This document shows, piece after piece, positions 20,475 through 30,545 of a stretch of 64,000 nt of DNA. Location of the stretch: positions 32,962,283-33,026,282 of the forward strand of contig CM020619.1 in assembly GCA_009829735.1 (NCBI GenBank), written 5' to 3'. Under the pieces are notes generated by a model, which was given only the letters and a program-made list of their open reading frames with translations, searched no databases and had not been told where the DNA came from. A program made the translations under genes and the position numbers. Origin of the DNA: Pyropia yezoensis (Eukaryota; Rhodophyta; Bangiophyceae; Bangiales; Bangiaceae). Numbering within the stretch: the first letter of the stretch is position 1; each line of letters begins with the position of its first letter.

Positions 20475-22040
20475 ATGGCCGCGTTCGTGGCAACCCCCGG
20501 GGCGGCGGCAACGGCGACCATTCCCCGTTGTCCGCCCCGGCTACGCGTCGGCCGCGGCGTTGCCCTTGGTGCGTCGGCCCCCCCTCGCCTCCGTCGCGGG
20601 GCGGCCCTGACCTGCCCGCCGGCGAGGCGTCGGCTCGCGACAGTGGTGGCATCCGCCGACGGGACAGCCGCAGAGGCCGGCGGTGGCGGAGCGGATGACG
20701 ACGCGGCCGACGCGTCGGCGCATCGGCTAAATAGTGACGGTCGCATCGGCGATGGTGAGGCCGGGGTGGGCGATGCTGACGCTGTCGCTGTGCCGAAGGA
20801 CGCTGACGGTGTGGCCGGGGTCACGGCGGGGGCCGCAGCGACCGGGGCGCCATCAGGAGCGGCGTCGGAGGTTGCGTCAGGGACCGCGGCGGTAACCAGC
20901 ACCCACGACGCTGAGGATAATTGGCGCCGCTTTCGTGCTGCGCTCGTCTGTGGTGGTGAAACCGCGTTTGAGGCACGCTGCGAGGAGCACCCTCTCGGGC
21001 TTTGGGTGCACGCGCTGGCGTCCCCTGAGGTCGGGGCTCTGCTCGTCACTCACCCCGCGGTGGTTACCCCAGATGCGCCGTACATGGACCAGGGTGTTGT
21101 CTTCCTCACTGCCCACACCCCCCCAGACATGGACGATGACGTCGGCGGTGGCGGTGGTGGGCCAGCTGAGCCGGCTGCTGGCGGCGGGGCGCGCCGCTCC
21201 CCCCCCCCCCCCATGGCAGACCTGGACGCCCCTGGAGGCGGGGACAGCTGGGGCCTACTCCTCAATCGCCCTCTGGCGGCGAGCCTCGGCGACCTCGCTG
21301 GCCACCCGCTGGTGCGCCGCGCGCTGACCGCCGCGGGGGCAGGCGCGCCCGCCGATGTTGATGCCCTGGCGGGGGTGCCCCTTTACCGGGGCGGCGGTGA
21401 CTCTGCGCCAGTCGTGCTGGCGCCGCCGGCGCGGCCGCGGGGGCCGTCGCCGACACCGCCCCCACCGTCCGCAGCGCCGCCGCCCATGGCCGCCAGTGGG
21501 GCTGGTGGCTTTTCCTCGCCGCCCCGTGTGCCGACGGATGCGGTGACGCCCCCCCCCCCTGGCCCGTCGTGGGGGGGACCCTCCGCGGCTGCCGCGTCCG
21601 AGTCGTGGCGCCCTGGCGTGCCGCCGCCGTCGGCTGCTGCCGCCTTTTTCGCGGACGGCGACATGGGCGGCGGCACGCCCGCGCTACCCGCCCCGCTGGT
21701 GCTCTCTCTCCTCACTCACCACCCATCCATCCCCCACACCCACCCCATTATACCGGGCGTTTATGCTGGTGCCGGTCGGGCGGTGGCGGCTGCGGCTGCA
21801 GCGGTACGTGCTGGGGACGTGGACCCGGCGGACTTGCGGCTGTTTTTGGGGGCCGTCCGCTGGCGACGACAGCGGTTGCGTGAGGCGGTAGAGGCGGGGG
21901 AGGTGTTTGTGGCGGCCGCCGCGGGGGGGGTGGTGACAAAGCAATGTCTGGGCCTGCCCACGCCCCTCTGGCGGGAGGTGATGGAGGCAATGGGTGAGCC
22001 CTTCCGTAGGCTTAGCCGCCAAGCATATGGGGAGCTCTGA
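20475..22040 (+). CDS. UPF0301/AlgH-domain protein, probably plastid-targeted
   Basis: A 521-residue protein. The ATG at 20475 (GTCATGG context) is chosen because it begins an Ala/Arg/Pro-rich, acid-poor leader (MAAFVATPGAAATATIPR) typical of plastid transit peptides; the frame is open further upstream. After an acidic Ala/Gly linker the conserved family blocks appear in order: LLVTHP, DQGVVFLTAH, SWGLLLNRPL, LYRGGG, LSLLTHHP, IIPGVYAGA, then an acidic LRLFLGAVRW segment and a C-terminal PTPLWREVMEAMG. Bacterial AlgH/YqgE proteins are about 190 residues. Here a Pro/Gly/Ala-rich insert of about 110 residues separates the LYRGGG and LSLLTHHP blocks. Members are found in bacteria and photosynthetic eukaryotes; the biochemical role is unsettled. 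The coding part appears intronless. Confidence 0.85.
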   Translation: MAAFVATPGAAATATIPRCPPRLRVGRGVALGASAPPRLRRGAALTCPPARRRLATVVASADGTAAEAGGGGADDDAADASAHRLNSDGRIGDGEAGVGDADAVAVPKDADGVAGVTAGAAATGAPSGAASEVASGTAAVTSTHDAEDNWRRFRAALVCGGETAFEARCEEHPLGLWVHALASPEVGALLVTHPAVVTPDAPYMDQGVVFLTAHTPPDMDDDVGGGGGGPAEPAAGGGARRSPPPPMADLDAPGGGDSWGLLLNRPLAASLGDLAGHPLVRRALTAAGAGAPADVDALAGVPLYRGGGDSAPVVLAPPARPRGPSPTPPPPSAAPPPMAASGAGGFSSPPRVPTDAVTPPPPGPSWGGPSAAAASESWRPGVPPPSAAAAFFADGDMGGGTPALPAPLVLSLLTHHPSIPHTHPIIPGVYAGAGRAVAAAAAAVRAGDVDPADLRLFLGAVRWRRQRLREAVEAGEVFVAAAAGGVVTKQCLGLPTPLWREVMEAMGEPFRRLSRQAYGEL

Positions 22041-23013
22041 GGGGTGCCAGCCGGTGGGGACCGTGAATGTTGTGAAGGGAAGGCGAGGTTAATAACAAGC
22101 TGCCCATCTGGGAGAAGGGGAGTGGCGTACACGAGCAGTTGTGGCAAGGAGCCGACCGCGGGGTGGGAGAGGACGATCTTGGGATGAAGCACACCAGGTC
22201 TGCCTTGCGTTTCCTCGTGAAGAGGGGTTAACAAAGTAATCATCGATTCTGGCGTGGAACGGGTGGTAAATTTCGTTTGTACTCTGCTTCCCGAATTTTG
22301 TAAATGAGGTTTAACGCGTCCACCAATGAGGTGCCTTCTTGGGACAAGACGGGCTCTCAGACCGTCCTGCTCCCTCGTGCGAGGGAAATCTCCCAGTGAC
22401 CCCCTGTCATATAACTGGGGCGCATATAACCGGATACAGACTGTAGTCTCTCTCGAATGCAAGACACCCTTTAGGACAACCGTAAGCCGCAAAACCCCAA
22501 TCTAGATACGCCCGCTGATTGGACAACGAACTCGATCGAGTGCCGACATCTGCGATGATCGTACCATACAGGCCGGTCGCCTTACAGTCAGTCCCCGACC
22601 TTATACCACCCCGTATAAGTCCAGGTGGGCCTATATGTATAACGAAGTGGCCGACAGTCTTCCACAGTCGTTCAGAGCAGCGAGAGAGGCGTGGTCGGCT
22701 TTTCTGGAGCGATTGATTGGCGAGCACGCACCTGGCGTCACGGTGCCGGCAGCTGTAATGCTTGCCATAGCGGTGGGACATCATCGGGGAATGACTGTAC
22801 TTTCGTTCTTACATACAGTAGTCGCCGTGGCCAAGAAAGGATGTGACAAGAGTGGAGAAAGACTGTCTGCTAGCTCAAGCCTCTTTGGCTACTATCCAGG
22901 ATGTGTAGAGGCCTCGCCTGCGTCCTTGACTTGTCGTGCAAGCTGAGTGCCCCGCCGCTTCGCTGGTGTGCGAACTGCCGGCGCCGCCGCCCGGCTGGCT
23001 GCTGCCCGTGGCA
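22041..23013. other. Intergenic DNA with a second copy of the hairpin repeat
   Basis: A relative of the 15423 hairpin lies at 22392-22419, followed by GCGCATATAACCGG. A short + strand frame (22635-22946) has no recognisable domain. 23013 abuts the COX20-like start. Confidence 0.4.
22392..22419. repeat. Hairpin repeat copy 2
   Basis: CCCAGT pairs with ACTGGG, and an inner TGAC pairs with GTCA. The right flank resembles that of the 15423-15455 hairpin, in the same orientation. Confidence 0.45.
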
Positions 23014-24198
23014 ATGGCGGAACCCCCTCGTGAGCCGGGGGCCACGGCCGAGCACAACGCGGTGGACACGGCTGCCGCCGTCACCGCCGTCTCGGCTGGA
23101 CCCCCGGATGTAGCCGGCGTTGCGGCGCCGGGTGGCGCGACGCCGGTCGCCAATGGTGATGACCCGTTTGGCTTTCTTGTTGAGCTCCACCGGGTGCCCT
23201 GCTTCCGGGAGTCTGTGTTGTATGGCGGTGGGGGGGGAGCGCTGCTGGGTGCTCTCCATTGGCAGCGGACCCGTACGTTCCCGACAGGTGGCGCTCGTTC
23301 CCCTTGGACGGGAGGTGGTGCAGCTTTGGTGAATAGGAAGGGGGAGGCCGTCCTGAGAGAGAGGGTGGGGGGGGGGGCCTGGGGGGAGCAAGTGCACGCC
23401 TTGCATCGTGGGTGTGTTTTTCTCTTTCATCCTCGTCAAATTCTGTTGCTGATCCCCCATGTTTTTGTTTTCTTCCTTGTCCGGTTGCGCACGTCTGCTT
23501 TTCCCCCCCGGTCATCTGCGGGCTCACCGTGAGGGATGGCACAGGCAACGGTGAACGCGCGACGGACGTGGCTGTCAAGGCATCGTTGTTGTTTGCGTCT
23601 GCTTACTGGTGCGTTCCCGGCCCCTGCCGGGAGGGCGGTGGGTAGTGGAAGGACTAGCGCCGCGCACGGCGAGGCGGAAGGGTGATGTTCAGTCTCTGGT
23701 GGGCATCCGGGGTGCCCCTCCTGCTCCCTGGAGCCTGGAAACCTGGCACCCTCTACTGACAGGCACGTCTCCCTCGTATGTGTCGCGCGTGTGCCTTGTC
23801 CTTTTCCCTTCTCTCTCGGCCGCACCACGGCGAAACCAATCACCCCCCCCCTTCCTTTCCCCACGCGCTGCGCCCTCGCACCGCGCCCGTCCGAGTGCGT
23901 TCTTGGTTCCTTTATTAACCACGCCGTCGTCGACCGCGGTGGCAGGCTCATGTGTCGCCGCAACTACCGCGCCCAGCGGGCGGCGGTGCGCACCAGCATT
24001 GACGCGGTCGGCCGGGTGGCGGCGGAGGGGGTGGCGCTCAAGGAGCGGCTGGGGCTGGCCCCACCGGGGCTGGCACCCTCGGCAACGACGGCCGAGCGGA
24101 GGCGGAGCGAGGGGGAAAGCGGTGAGGGGGCGGGTGTGTTTGGGCCGCGGCAACCCCCCGCGCCCCCCGCGGCGGGAGGCGGGGTGGGGCACGCATAG
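23014..24198 (+). CDS. COX20: COX20 (FAM36A)-like cytochrome c oxidase assembly factor, three exons
   Basis: Predicted exons are 23014-23272, 23545-23608 and 23946-24198, giving 191 residues. Intron 1 starts GTACGT and ends ACAG; intron 2 starts GTGCGT and ends GCAG. Both joins keep the frame. Exon 1 carries the family hallmark HRVPCFRESVLYGG (compare the PCARES-type motif of COX20) followed by a glycine-rich first membrane segment. Exon 2 supplies the second membrane segment (VAVKASLLFASAYW). Exon 3 begins with the basic MCRRNYRAQR block that follows TM2 in known members. COX20 is an inner-mitochondrial-membrane chaperone that stabilises newly made COX2. The N-terminus (75 Ala/Gly/Pro-rich residues) and the acidic/Pro-rich C-terminus are longer than in animals. 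Splicing is inferred from sequence only. Confidence 0.82.
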
Positions 24199-24620
24199 GG
24201 GGGACCCGTGGTGGCTGGGTCGAGATACCCCAAGCTGGGGGGTTCGGGCCAGGCTTTCCCACGACTGTGCAGGTGGTGGTGCTCTGGTGCACAAAGGGTG
24301 CCTTACAATGGAGATAGACTGTACAGGGTTTGCCCATGTGGAGGCGCGCTATGAAACGAGCCCGGAAGCGGCCTGCAAGAGCCTGAGTGGTTGCTAGCGT
24401 GTCGAGTCTGGAGTAGCTGGTGTGCGGCGTGTCACGCCGACACGCCTGGCAAAAAGGGGCGCGTGTTACACAACCCTACAACCCAGCCCATCTGCAGGTT
24501 TGTTGTTCTTGTAAACAGTGAAACCCTACACAAGCACACGGAAGGAAGCTGAGCAGAGACGCATGCGAGTGGGCGTGAGAAGAACGGGGGCGGCCTAGCC
24601 AGCAACGCCCTACCTTACGT
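24199..24620. other. Short region between convergent genes
   Basis: It separates the 3' ends of the COX20-like gene (+) and the lectin gene (-). No open frame or repeat of note; it should contain both 3' UTRs. Confidence 0.4.
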
Positions 24621-26276
24621 TCAAAGCTTTCGACGGGCGCTCCCCGGTGTCGACAGGTCTGGGGAGCTCTTAGCAATGACCCACACGAGCCCGCCCACCA
24701 CAGCCTGGGAGAGCAGGAAGAGCACCACCCGCAGCAGTCGTGCCGAGACAGAGCTTTGCTTCTCCTGCGCCACCCGTACGTCCTCGTGAGAGTCCGACAG
24801 GCTGGACAACACCTCCCCGTGAGAGCGCCGGAGCTCTTCAATCGTGTAGTGCAGGGTTTCAACGGCGGCCTCGGCCTGCCGCAGCTCATTCTCAAAGAAC
24901 GTGGAGGTGCCACGGAGCTCGGTGGACATGCGCGACATCCGTGACAGTGACGAGGAGACGGCCTGGAACCGGGTCGACTGGCTGGTGGCCTCGTCCAGCA
25001 GCTCCAGGATGACTTTCTTGATTGTATCCAACCGGGATATCGTCGCCTTGTCCGCTGACGCGTCGACCGTGGAGGAGGTCAGGTCGGTGAGGGCCTCGCG
25101 GAGCTCAGCAACCTTGTGGTCCAACGCTGCGTCAAGCTTGACATGGCTGTCCAGCTCGTGATGGATCCCCCCAAACTCATGGTCGCTCGAGTGGCCGCCG
25201 GAGGCCGGCGGTGGGTGGTCTGCGCTCCCGTGCGCTGGGGAGTCATGCGAGTCATGCCCGCCCCGCGACGGGGGCCCGTGGTCATCGGCTGGGTGCGCCT
25301 TGTCGTCGTACCCGGGGTGCGCCTCCCGGCCGTACTCGTGGTCATCATAGTGGTCCTCGTGGCCGCCCATGTCCCCATGCGTGCCGATGTGGTGGCCCGC
25401 CACCATCTGCACCCCCATCACGTCGTGGGTGGCAAAGTAGTGGCCCGTCTCGGCAGACACGGCAAATATGCCATTGCCTGTAAAGCCTAGCCGCACCCCC
25501 GTAGCAGAAAAGCAGTCGTACCGATGGTTGAAGCCGTGGGCTGTCGACAAAGCCACCCGAAGCACCTCGCCCTGCAGCGACACGTACATACGAGTTGGCT
25601 TGTTGATCTCTACGTGGCACCCCTGCGTCAGCTGCGTCGTCTTTCCGTCGGTGCTGGCATCCCAGCCTACCGTCCCATCATTGACATAGGCATACACGTA
25701 GGGGGTGCGACTGGAACGGCTGTTGGCAAACGTGTCGACCACCACGCCGAGGCCCATAAACTTGTTCGATATGCCCATCGATGGCCCCACGTCGGGGACG
25801 TCGCGGAGGAGCCAAAACGCAAACCCGTCGGCGGCTTCCCGGGACGCGGGTGCCGTCTTGATCTCAAAATCCACGTACCCATTAAAGTCGTTGCTGTCCG
25901 CGTGGACCGTGTTGTACAGGATGCCCGCGCGGCCTTGCAGGGCGGGCGTCAGCCGCACCACGTCCCGCCCCGTGTCGAGGTGGGAGGTGAGAATGGTGCC
26001 CCCCTTGACCTCCCAGTGCATCAGGGGCTCCTCGGTGGATGACTCAAACGGGTGCCCAAAAGAGTGCCAGTAGTCGCCTCGCCCGACGAGGGGGAACGTA
26101 GCCGGCGAGGCGGCCTGCGCCGCCACTCTCATCCGCGACGGTGCGGCCCCCACCACCACCGCCAGCCCCAACGCGCCGGCACGCAGGGCGGCACTGGCCC
26201 ACCCTCTCCGATGACTCGACAGTGGGGGCACCGCCGGCGGCGAGGGGCACCGCCCCCTGTCGCCGCCGCCGCCCAT
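24621..26276 (-). CDS. L-type lectin-domain membrane protein (ERGIC-53/VIP36-like)
   Basis: A 551-residue protein if started at ATG 26276 (MGGGGDRGR); an in-frame ATG at 26327 adds 17 residues. A hydrophobic signal segment (ALRAGALGLAVVVGAA) precedes the L-type lectin domain, about residues 60-290, with HWEVKGGTILTS, LTPALQGRAGILYN, ADGFAFWLLRD and GLGVVVDTFANS. The Asp in ADGFAFW and the Asp/Asn in VVDTFAN fit the carbohydrate and calcium ligands of the family. A His/Asp-rich linker, a long predicted coiled coil, one membrane segment (VVLFLLSQAVVGGLVWVIA) and a short tail ending RRKL follow. Family members are cargo receptors for N-glycoproteins in the early secretory pathway. The terminal RR pair at -4/-3 could act like a dilysine retrieval signal (inference). 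The upstream open frame is Arg-rich and probably untranslated. Confidence 0.87.
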   Translation of the reverse strand: MGGGGDRGRCPSPPAVPPLSSHRRGWASAALRAGALGLAVVVGAAPSRMRVAAQAASPATFPLVGRGDYWHSFGHPFESSTEEPLMHWEVKGGTILTSHLDTGRDVVRLTPALQGRAGILYNTVHADSNDFNGYVDFEIKTAPASREAADGFAFWLLRDVPDVGPSMGISNKFMGLGVVVDTFANSRSSRTPYVYAYVNDGTVGWDASTDGKTTQLTQGCHVEINKPTRMYVSLQGEVLRVALSTAHGFNHRYDCFSATGVRLGFTGNGIFAVSAETGHYFATHDVMGVQMVAGHHIGTHGDMGGHEDHYDDHEYGREAHPGYDDKAHPADDHGPPSRGGHDSHDSPAHGSADHPPPASGGHSSDHEFGGIHHELDSHVKLDAALDHKVAELREALTDLTSSTVDASADKATISRLDTIKKVILELLDEATSQSTRFQAVSSSLSRMSRMSTELRGTSTFFENELRQAEAAVETLHYTIEELRRSHGEVLSSLSDSHEDVRVAQEKQSSVSARLLRVVLFLLSQAVVGGLVWVIAKSSPDLSTPGSARRKL

Positions 26277-26327
26277 TTCCAACCACCCGCCGCTCGTGTG
26301 CGACCTATACCGGCATCGCTGCCGCAT

Positions 26328-27276
26328 GGCAACGCCCCGCAGCACAGCAGCACACAAGGAAGGGGGACAAGGGTTAGGGGGATCGGTCGGCGACGGCAAC
26401 CGGCGGCGGCAGCGGGGGCAGAAGCGGCGGCGGCGGCGGCGGCGGTAGGAGCGGCGGTGGCGGCGGCAGGAGCGGCGGCGGAGGCGGCAGAATCGGCGGA
26501 GGCGGCAGGAGCAGAGGCACCGGCAGGCCCAACGCCGAAGACCACGGGATGAAACCGTCGAAGGCCGCGGGCGTAGAGGAAGAGGACGTGGCCGCGGCCG
26601 GCGGCGCCGCGATGGCCCGGTGACGGCTGGCGGGACGAGCGTCAAAAAGCAGGCAGCAAAAAAAACAGAAAAAAAGGGAGAGGGTGCACCGGCAGCAACA
26701 ACACTACACACAATGGTGTCAACGTCAAGGGGGGAGGGCGACACGTCCAGCGGTGGCGTCGTCAAGCACCGGGACAGGTCTGCCGTACCGTGACCCCGCG
26801 CACGATCACCACGGCGTCCTCACCACCGGCGCGGGGCCGAGAAGGTAGAGTCGCGGCCGGTGGTGCTTGGTCCCCGACAGCACCCCAGCTGGCATCTGGC
26901 CACGGAAGCGAAAACACTGGCCGACTGACAGTAGCATGGCCATCAGGTGGCCTCCCAGATTGAGGCCCGTTTGCAGGACCGCTTCGTATCAGGGTTGTCA
27001 CGAGAAAAACGTATACGTTCAATTTTATTAATCTATAGATTAATCTATAGATTAGTCTCTCTGGGGCTCTGCACTTTTAGATTAATCAAGTACAATTCCT
27101 GTATCGATACCACATACATTCCAGATTTCTGAGGAAATTGCGGCTACAATTGTTCGACTGAAACTGGCTGTTGTCTCACCTGAACCCTTCTCCTCATCGC
27201 ACAAAAGTCCCCCCTCGGAGGGCCAGCGGGCCAACAGTCTCGGAGTCACGGGGTGGCTCCCAGTGACACAAGGAAC
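26328..27276. other. Non-coding flank of the lectin gene with GGC tract and AT-rich island
   Basis: 26400-26520 is a GGC/GCA trinucleotide-rich tract in the likely 5' region of the lectin gene. 27010-27090 is AT-rich with the unit TTAATCTATAGA repeated. No gene is supported. Confidence 0.5.
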
Positions 27277-27603
27277 TCATTCTTCCTCCAGCCCATCCAT
27301 ACCGCGCCCGCCCTCACCCACACTATCGGTTGCACCACCACTCTCCCCATCCTCTGCAGCAACTGAACCAAAGAAGTCAATGTCGTCCTCGCTCATGCTG
27401 ACGCCGTCCAGGAGCTCGAGGTTCATGTGCACAAACATCAGCTTGGCCACCTTGTCATGGGTCAACCTGTTCCGGATGAGGGAGTGGATAGACTTCTGCG
27501 TTGAGGACCTCTCCACAGCGCAGGATGACGGCACCATGCCCGCGAGCGCCTTCCCAACCTTGCGCAGGGCGGGCGTGGCCCCCCGCCGCCAACTGGTCCT
27601 CAT
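27277..27603 (-). pseudogene. hAT transposase C-terminal dimerisation fragment
   Basis: The minus-strand frame reads SCAVERSSTQKSIHSL, then RNRLTHDKVAKLMFVHMN, then an acidic tail (MSEDDIDFFG) and a stop. The order Ser-x-x-x-Glu-Arg, Arg-Asn-Arg-Leu, then a hydrophobic block ending in Asn is characteristic of the hAT C-terminal dimerisation domain. No hAT catalytic region is nearby. The fragment touches the low-complexity end of the neighbouring pogo-type transposase in another frame, so it is a relic. Confidence 0.6.
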
Positions 27604-29471
27604 TGTCCCCCCGCACGCCCCGCTCCTCCTCCGTCAAGAGGCGGCCGCCACCCGCCCGCGCTGACACCGGGGGGGTGCTGCTGGCCGCTGGCGCCCACCT
27701 GTTGTCGCTACTACCGCCCCCTGGGACGGCCCGGCTGCTCCCACTGCCCGGCTTCCCCTTCCCTTTGCTCGGGCCGCCATTGCGGCTGCCCCTCTCCGAG
27801 GATGCGCCACCACCGCTGCTACCCGCTGCCTTGCCGACCGTCGTCTTGGCCGACGCCGCGGCCTTGCGGCGCTTGAGTGCCTCCTCCTTCTTCCTGTCCA
27901 TCGCGACGCGCTTCTCTTCCTTCGCCGCGCAGGCCTCTGCCTGCTTCATTGCCGCTGCAGCGCGCCTGGCGGCCAAGGCCGCGGTGTCAGCAGCTTTCTT
28001 CTCTTTCATCTTGCGAGTGCGCTCCTCCCGCGCCGCCGCCTTCTCGTTGGCAACCTCCTCACGCTTGGCGGTTGCCTCGGCGCGCTTGATCTTACCGTCT
28101 TCCTTGTCCTTTTCTTTCTTCTCGCGGTCATTCTGGTGCTTGGCCAACCATTTGCGGTTGTCCTTGTCCATGAACACCGCCTGGGTTGTCCTGAGGGTCC
28201 CGCGCTCCCACTTGAGCTCATTGCGCTCACTGGCGACCGCCGGCGCCAGCCGCGAGGCGAGCAGTGTGAGGGAGTGCTTGACCTCTTTGGTGCGCTTGTC
28301 GGAGTCACTCACCGTGATGTGGTTTTGCAGCTTAGCTGGGTTCCACGGCTCGACACCCGTGGCCTCAAAGGAGGCACGGATGAGGGTAGAAGTAAACGCC
28401 TTTTTGTACGCTCGAGATAGACAGGACATGGCCTCAAAGATGCCCATCGTTCCAGCCTTGTTGTTGGAGACGTTCAATGCCTTGCCGCCGCTCGCTAGCT
28501 CTTCCCGCGCCGAGCGCGTGAACGGCTGGAAGACAGTGACTTCAAGCTGCTGCGTGGCGTGCGTAGAGTTGGCCGGCAGGAAGAAGACCTCCACGCTGAT
28601 GCGCGCCAAGGCATCCAGGGCCTCGTGGCCAATGTGCGCCCTGCTCCCGTCAATGATGAGCACCTTGGCCTCGTCCGGCAGCAGGGTAGAGAACACATTC
28701 TCCGCCATGGCAGTGCACCACGACATCCATGTGCCCCCGTCCATGCCCGCCGGGGTCCGGTACATGAGCAGGGAGTTTGAGGGGCGAGGTCGTTCAAAAC
28801 TTCCAGCTTCCGCCTGAATCCCCCACCGGGCGACGCTTCTTAAGATGCCCCTCTTGGCCCTTCACGATGACCGTGAGGGGGAGGCGGCCGCCGTCCGCCG
28901 CCGTGACGGGCATAATCGTGAGGAACTGGGCGTCCGCGGCGACCCCGGGGACGATGACCTTGGTCCCCTTGGAGCCCGCCGCCGCCAAGTAACGTGTCTG
29001 GCGCGCGCCCCCCAGCAGCTTTTTCACGTTGATTCCACACTCGTCGCAGTTGAACAAGCTCTCGTTTGAGACGTTCTTCTCCTCGCGCACCTGCTTCAAC
29101 AGAGCGAGCATCCGGGCCATGTTCTCTGGGTTGGTCGGCGCTGCCCGCACCGCCTCCAGCGACTTGCCGGCCATCTTGCGCACGAGGGGGTGCCGCGTCA
29201 AAAAAAAACCGCATCCACGCTGGCCCCGGCTTTCCTTCTTTAAAAACCAACCGAGCGGCGTCCTTACGAGCCGCACTACGTCGCAGTTGACGTTGACCTG
29301 CACCGAGGCCCACACGTCCCGCTCGCGCAGAGGCGCCCCGCGTGCGCACCGTCGCAAAATCCCGGTCTCGATGGTCCTCTCCTCCGCCTGCGTCAAGACG
29401 GTCGGGCGCCCTCGGCGAGCCGCCCCACGTCGCCCGTTCTTGGCGCGAGAGACGAGTGCATGTTGTAGCAT
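27455..29471 (-). pseudogene. CENP-B/pogo (DDE_1) type transposase, frameshifted
   Basis: Two frames cover one protein: 29471-28794 and 28765-27455, with a frameshift near 28800-28820. The first part has an HTH of CENP-B type (GRPTVLTQAEERTIETGILR), then the first catalytic block FNCDECGINV. The second part has IIDGSRAHIG (second Asp), LPANSTHATQQLEVTVFQP where the third acidic position is Glu instead of the usual Asp of QPLD, and a long Lys/Arg/Glu/Ala coiled-coil tail that becomes Gly/Ser-rich low-complexity sequence. Tc1/mariner-superfamily transposases of this type cut and paste at TA sites. With its frameshift this copy cannot make an intact enzyme unless the shift is a sequencing error. 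Terminal repeats were not found by eye. Confidence 0.75.
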
Positions 29472-29559
29472 AATACATAATCACCGTTCGGCTTACCTAA
29501 ATGGTAGGTACTCGTAATGAGATGCGAATAAAAGCCCAAATCTGGCCCGAGTTGTCAGG

Positions 29560-29641
29560 GATTTCGCCCGGTTGCCTAGTGGTTTGAGCGGGCCATTCCG
29601 CTTACTTCTCGAGGGCCCGGGTTCGATTCCGACTCTCCGAT
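29560..29641 (+). ncRNA. tRNA-like Pol III promoter element (tRNA relic or SINE head)
   Basis: TTGCCTAGTGG at 29572-29582 matches the A box (TRGCNNAGTGG) except at one base, and GGTTCGATTCC at 29620-29630 is a perfect B box, 37 bp downstream. A cloverleaf could not be completed: the T-stem pairs at only two positions and no acceptor partner for the 3' side was found. It is therefore a tRNA-derived element rather than a functional tRNA gene. Confidence 0.45.
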
Positions 29642-30316
29642 GTGTACTTCTTCGTTATTCCAGTCATGTGAGCACCCCAGAGAATTGGAAGCGTGGCCCA
29701 CCGTCATCTCCTTGGCCCGCAAGCGGGGCAGCCAGCCAGACAGAAGGGCCTCCTGCTCGGCGCTGAGACCGCGAGCAGGTCTCGCCACAGCGCCTTGAAG
29801 CGACGCCGTAGCCTCCGTAGCCGACTTTCGGCGACGGGAGGGACCCGCCTCGCTCACCATGGCCGCCGCCTGTGGCGCAGAGCCCCAGACGGTCGGAGAA
29901 AGCGCATCGTGCGCGGTATGAGAGGGTCGGGGGGGGGGTGCCGGACTTTTTGTGGGTCACTTCTGAGTGCTCTGAGGGCGCTGGGGTGCGCAAACCGGGA
30001 GTGAGAAGGATGGCCTTGTAGTGCGACGAGGCGTGCTCGGTGGGGCAGCAGACGTCCTGACGGCGCCCACCGGCAAAAGTATTGATCTTCGGCAGGCACG
30101 TAGCACATAACCCGAAAGAGGACAACACTGGCTCCCCGCCACGTCCTTCATGAGCCAGAGTCGGGCAAGCGCAGGTCCCGTTTTAGGCCTGGACGTGGAC
30201 GCATCGGACCAGAAACAATATTGTTTCCGCCGCAGAGTCCATGGCTGCCTCAACCAAGGTCAAAATGGACGCTGTAAGGAGCGTCCATGATTAACACCCC
30301 TGTTCTTGATTTGCAG

Positions 30317-30545
30317 ACCCCCCCCGGTATGAGGGGATCTTCGACGCGATTGGCGACGACCCGTCCCTTGTGCGGGGGCTCGCCCGCTCCATGGCGCTGA
30401 CGCTCAAAGTCTTTTTCGAGGCCATCCGCTCGGTGGGCGTGTCGGCGATAACGGGGGAGGGGCTGCCGGCGCTCCTCGCCGCCATTGGTGACGCGGCCGC
30501 CGAGTACGAGCGAGAGGTGGCGCCCGAGGTGGCCGACGGCACGGC
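30317..30545 (+). pseudogene. Orphan GPN1-like GTPase exon
   Basis: A 3' splice site (TTTGCAG) at 30310-30316 is followed by an open frame reading YEGIFDAIGDDPSLVRGLAR, then VGVSAITGEGLPALLAAIG and EYEREVAPEV. These match the C-terminal half of GPN1/XAB1 (RSMSLVLDEF, VGVSAVLGTGL and EYEREYRPEY blocks in known proteins, quoted from family knowledge). The P-loop exon (GxxGxGKT/S) and the GPN motif were not found on the + strand between 26 and 30.3 kb. After residue 75 or so the frame becomes poly-Ala/Arg. It is either the last conserved exon of a gene with a very long upstream intron or a displaced fragment. Confidence 0.55.

Noticed and set aside
22635-22946. 103-codon plus-strand frame as a small gene
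   Set aside because: No domain, no splice evidence, and it overlaps the likely promoter of the COX20-like gene.
29560-29641. Functional tRNA gene
   Set aside because: A and B boxes are good but the T-stem has only two pairs and no acceptor stem forms.
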